Source of the DNA: Gemmatimonadota bacterium
GTDB lineage: Bacteria > Gemmatimonadota > Gemmatimonadetes > Longimicrobiales > Gaopeijiaceae
Length of the DNA: 58,602 bases
Assembly (NCBI GenBank): GCA_030827315.1
Contig: JAURER010000019.1
Coordinates: 1-58,602, forward strand
Reading direction: 5' to 3'
Shown here: positions 57,852 through 58,602 of the stretch, piece by piece
Position numbering within the stretch: position 1 is the stretch's first letter
Layout: every line of letters starts with the position of its first letter
Notes under the pieces: model-generated
Told to the model about the DNA's origin: nothing
The model's database searches: none
Seen by the model: only the letters and a program-made list of their open reading frames with translations
Program-made: the position numbers and the translations under genes

Positions 57852-57885
57852 TGCGGGGCACGAACAACGCACATCGGAGGCGGCT

Positions 57886-58449
57886 GTGACGACAACGGCG
57901 ATGAGGGTTGCCCGGCACCGCCGGGGGCTCTGGGCAGGTCTTGCGATCTCGGCCTCGGTGCACGTGGCCGTGCTCACCGGCGTCTACGTCCCGGGAGTCG
58001 GGCCCACGGAGGACGACGGCAGGGACGCCGCCACCCGGGTCGACGACTTCGACGCGCTGGAGCTCGTCACGCTACGCGAGCCGGCCCCGGTGGACCTCAC
58101 GTCGGTTCGGCCCTCGGACGCGACCAACTCTGCCGGCTCCGCGTCCGCGCCGACTCCAGAAGCGCCGGGTCGACCGTCGCTCTCCGAGATGCTGGCCCAT
58201 CTCTCGCCGGCTTCGGTCGCGGCCACCACGCCCGAAACGGGTCGACCCGTCGTCACCTTCCGCGACCTGGAGCCCGTGGCGCAGACCGACGCGATGCTCG
58301 CGGTCCTGGCCCTCGGAGGCGGGTTGCAGAACGGAGAGGAAGACGAGGGTGGCGGGTGGAGTGCCCTGCTCGGGGGAATCGCCGCCGCACTCAGCGGCGG
58401 CGGGCAGTGCCCGACTCCTGGCGGCGTGGGGCCGATGATCCTCCGCTGA
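57886..58449 (+). CDS. Inner-membrane protein with TonB-like anchor, no TonB C-terminus
   Basis: A 187-residue protein. A basic N-terminus (RVARHRRGLW) leads into one membrane helix AGLAISASVHVAVLTGVYV whose SxxxH pattern resembles TonB anchors. The rest is low-complexity, Ala/Pro/Ser-rich with no TonB C-terminal fold; it ends in a Gly-rich segment (CPTPGGVGPM). GTG start with GGAGG at good spacing. Function unknown; it may be a truncated or divergent TonB-like protein. Convergent with the NtrC-type regulator. Confidence 0.62.
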   Translation: MTTTAMRVARHRRGLWAGLAISASVHVAVLTGVYVPGVGPTEDDGRDAATRVDDFDALELVTLREPAPVDLTSVRPSDATNSAGSASAPTPEAPGRPSLSEMLAHLSPASVAATTPETGRPVVTFRDLEPVAQTDAMLAVLALGGGLQNGEEDEGGGWSALLGGIAAALSGGGQCPTPGGVGPMILR

Positions 58450-58454
58450 CAGTC

Positions 58455-58602
58455 CTAGGGCCGTTCGAGTCCCAGCGTCCGAATCTTCCTGTGCAGCGTT
58501 CGCGGAGACACACCCAGAGTCTCCGCGGCCCTGCCTTGGTGCCACCCCGCCTCCGCCAGCGCGAGCTGGATGGCGATGCGCTCGAGCTGTTCGAGTTCGA
58601 GC
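58455..58602 (-). CDS. NtrC-type response regulator, C-terminal Fis helix-turn-helix (partial)
   Basis: Only the last 48 residues are in the window. They read ELEQLERIAIQLALAEAGWH, then QGRAAETLGVSPRTLHRKIR, ending LGLERP, the Fis-type helix-turn-helix that closes sigma-54-dependent regulators. The gene extends to the right, so receiver and AAA domains are not visible. Five bases separate its stop from the convergent TonB-anchor-like gene. Confidence 0.85.
   Translation of the reverse strand, partial: LELEQLERIAIQLALAEAGWHQGRAAETLGVSPRTLHRKIRTLGLERP

Overview
The window reads as a chromosomal, non-mobile segment of a high-GC, Gram-negative-type bacterium. Many genes start with GTG or TTG. 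There are lipoproteins, two predicted outer-membrane barrels and a periplasmic amidase. Gene content (class II ribonucleotide reductase, DUF2723 membrane protein, fused E1 alpha-beta dehydrogenase, propeller-barrel protease, C4 zinc-finger DksA relative) and layout suggest a Gemmatimonadota-like organism; this is inferred from gene style, not from a marker-gene comparison. No insertion sequence, phage, integrase or CRISPR array was seen.

Region 1 (1-12345, all minus strand). Read in the direction of transcription: pyk, an MBL-fold hydrolase, pgi, a YtxH-like protein, YihY, smpB, an N-acetylmuramoyl-alanine amidase, a TPR lipoprotein, pyrD, pyrF, cysS, then tRNA-Thr(TGT), tRNA-Tyr(GTA), tRNA-Gly(TCC), tRNA-Thr(GGT) and the start of tuf. 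The tRNA-tuf order is that of the enterobacterial thrU-tyrU-glyT-thrT-tufB operon, but a 352-bp gap with a terminator-like hairpin splits off the first tRNA. smpB through pyrF are chained by 4-nt stop/start overlaps.

Region 2 (12346-24209). rnd, a DksA-like regulator, a YggX relative with two CxxC pairs, a nitrilase, a TPR protein plus M28 peptidase pair, and nrdJ. nrdJ has a readable promoter overlapped by two NrdR-type boxes 31 bp apart, then a terminator-like hairpin in its leader and a strong terminator after the gene. Upstream of nrdJ lies a gene joining a zinc protease-like domain, a TolB-type propeller and an outer-membrane barrel.

Region 3 (23553-38516). A GT-C membrane glycosyltransferase and murQ, then divergent ggt and an ABC exporter subunit. 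A long minus-strand run follows: a small protein, a pseudopilin-like protein, DedA, a CoaE-PHP fusion, nrnA, an unknown protein, fur, speB, a phospholipase-D protein and ccdA.

Region 4 (38721-58602). YyaL/DUF255 protein and fused E1 dehydrogenase; an OmpX-like barrel; a coupled run RidA, class V aminotransferase, PQQ-type dehydrogenase, DUF2723 protein and MoeB-rhodanese; an alpha/beta hydrolase; a HEAT-repeat protein; a STAS-like protein plus amidohydrolase; M19 dipeptidase, DinB and a PNPOx-like flavoprotein; a GNAT downstream of a decayed M24 peptidase fragment; a TonB-anchor-like protein; and the C-terminal Fis-type helix-turn-helix of an NtrC-type regulator running off the end.

The window is mostly housekeeping. 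The points most worth a second look are the nrdJ control region, the CoaE-PHP fusion, the split tRNA-tuf operon, the zinc-type YggX and the protease-propeller-barrel protein.
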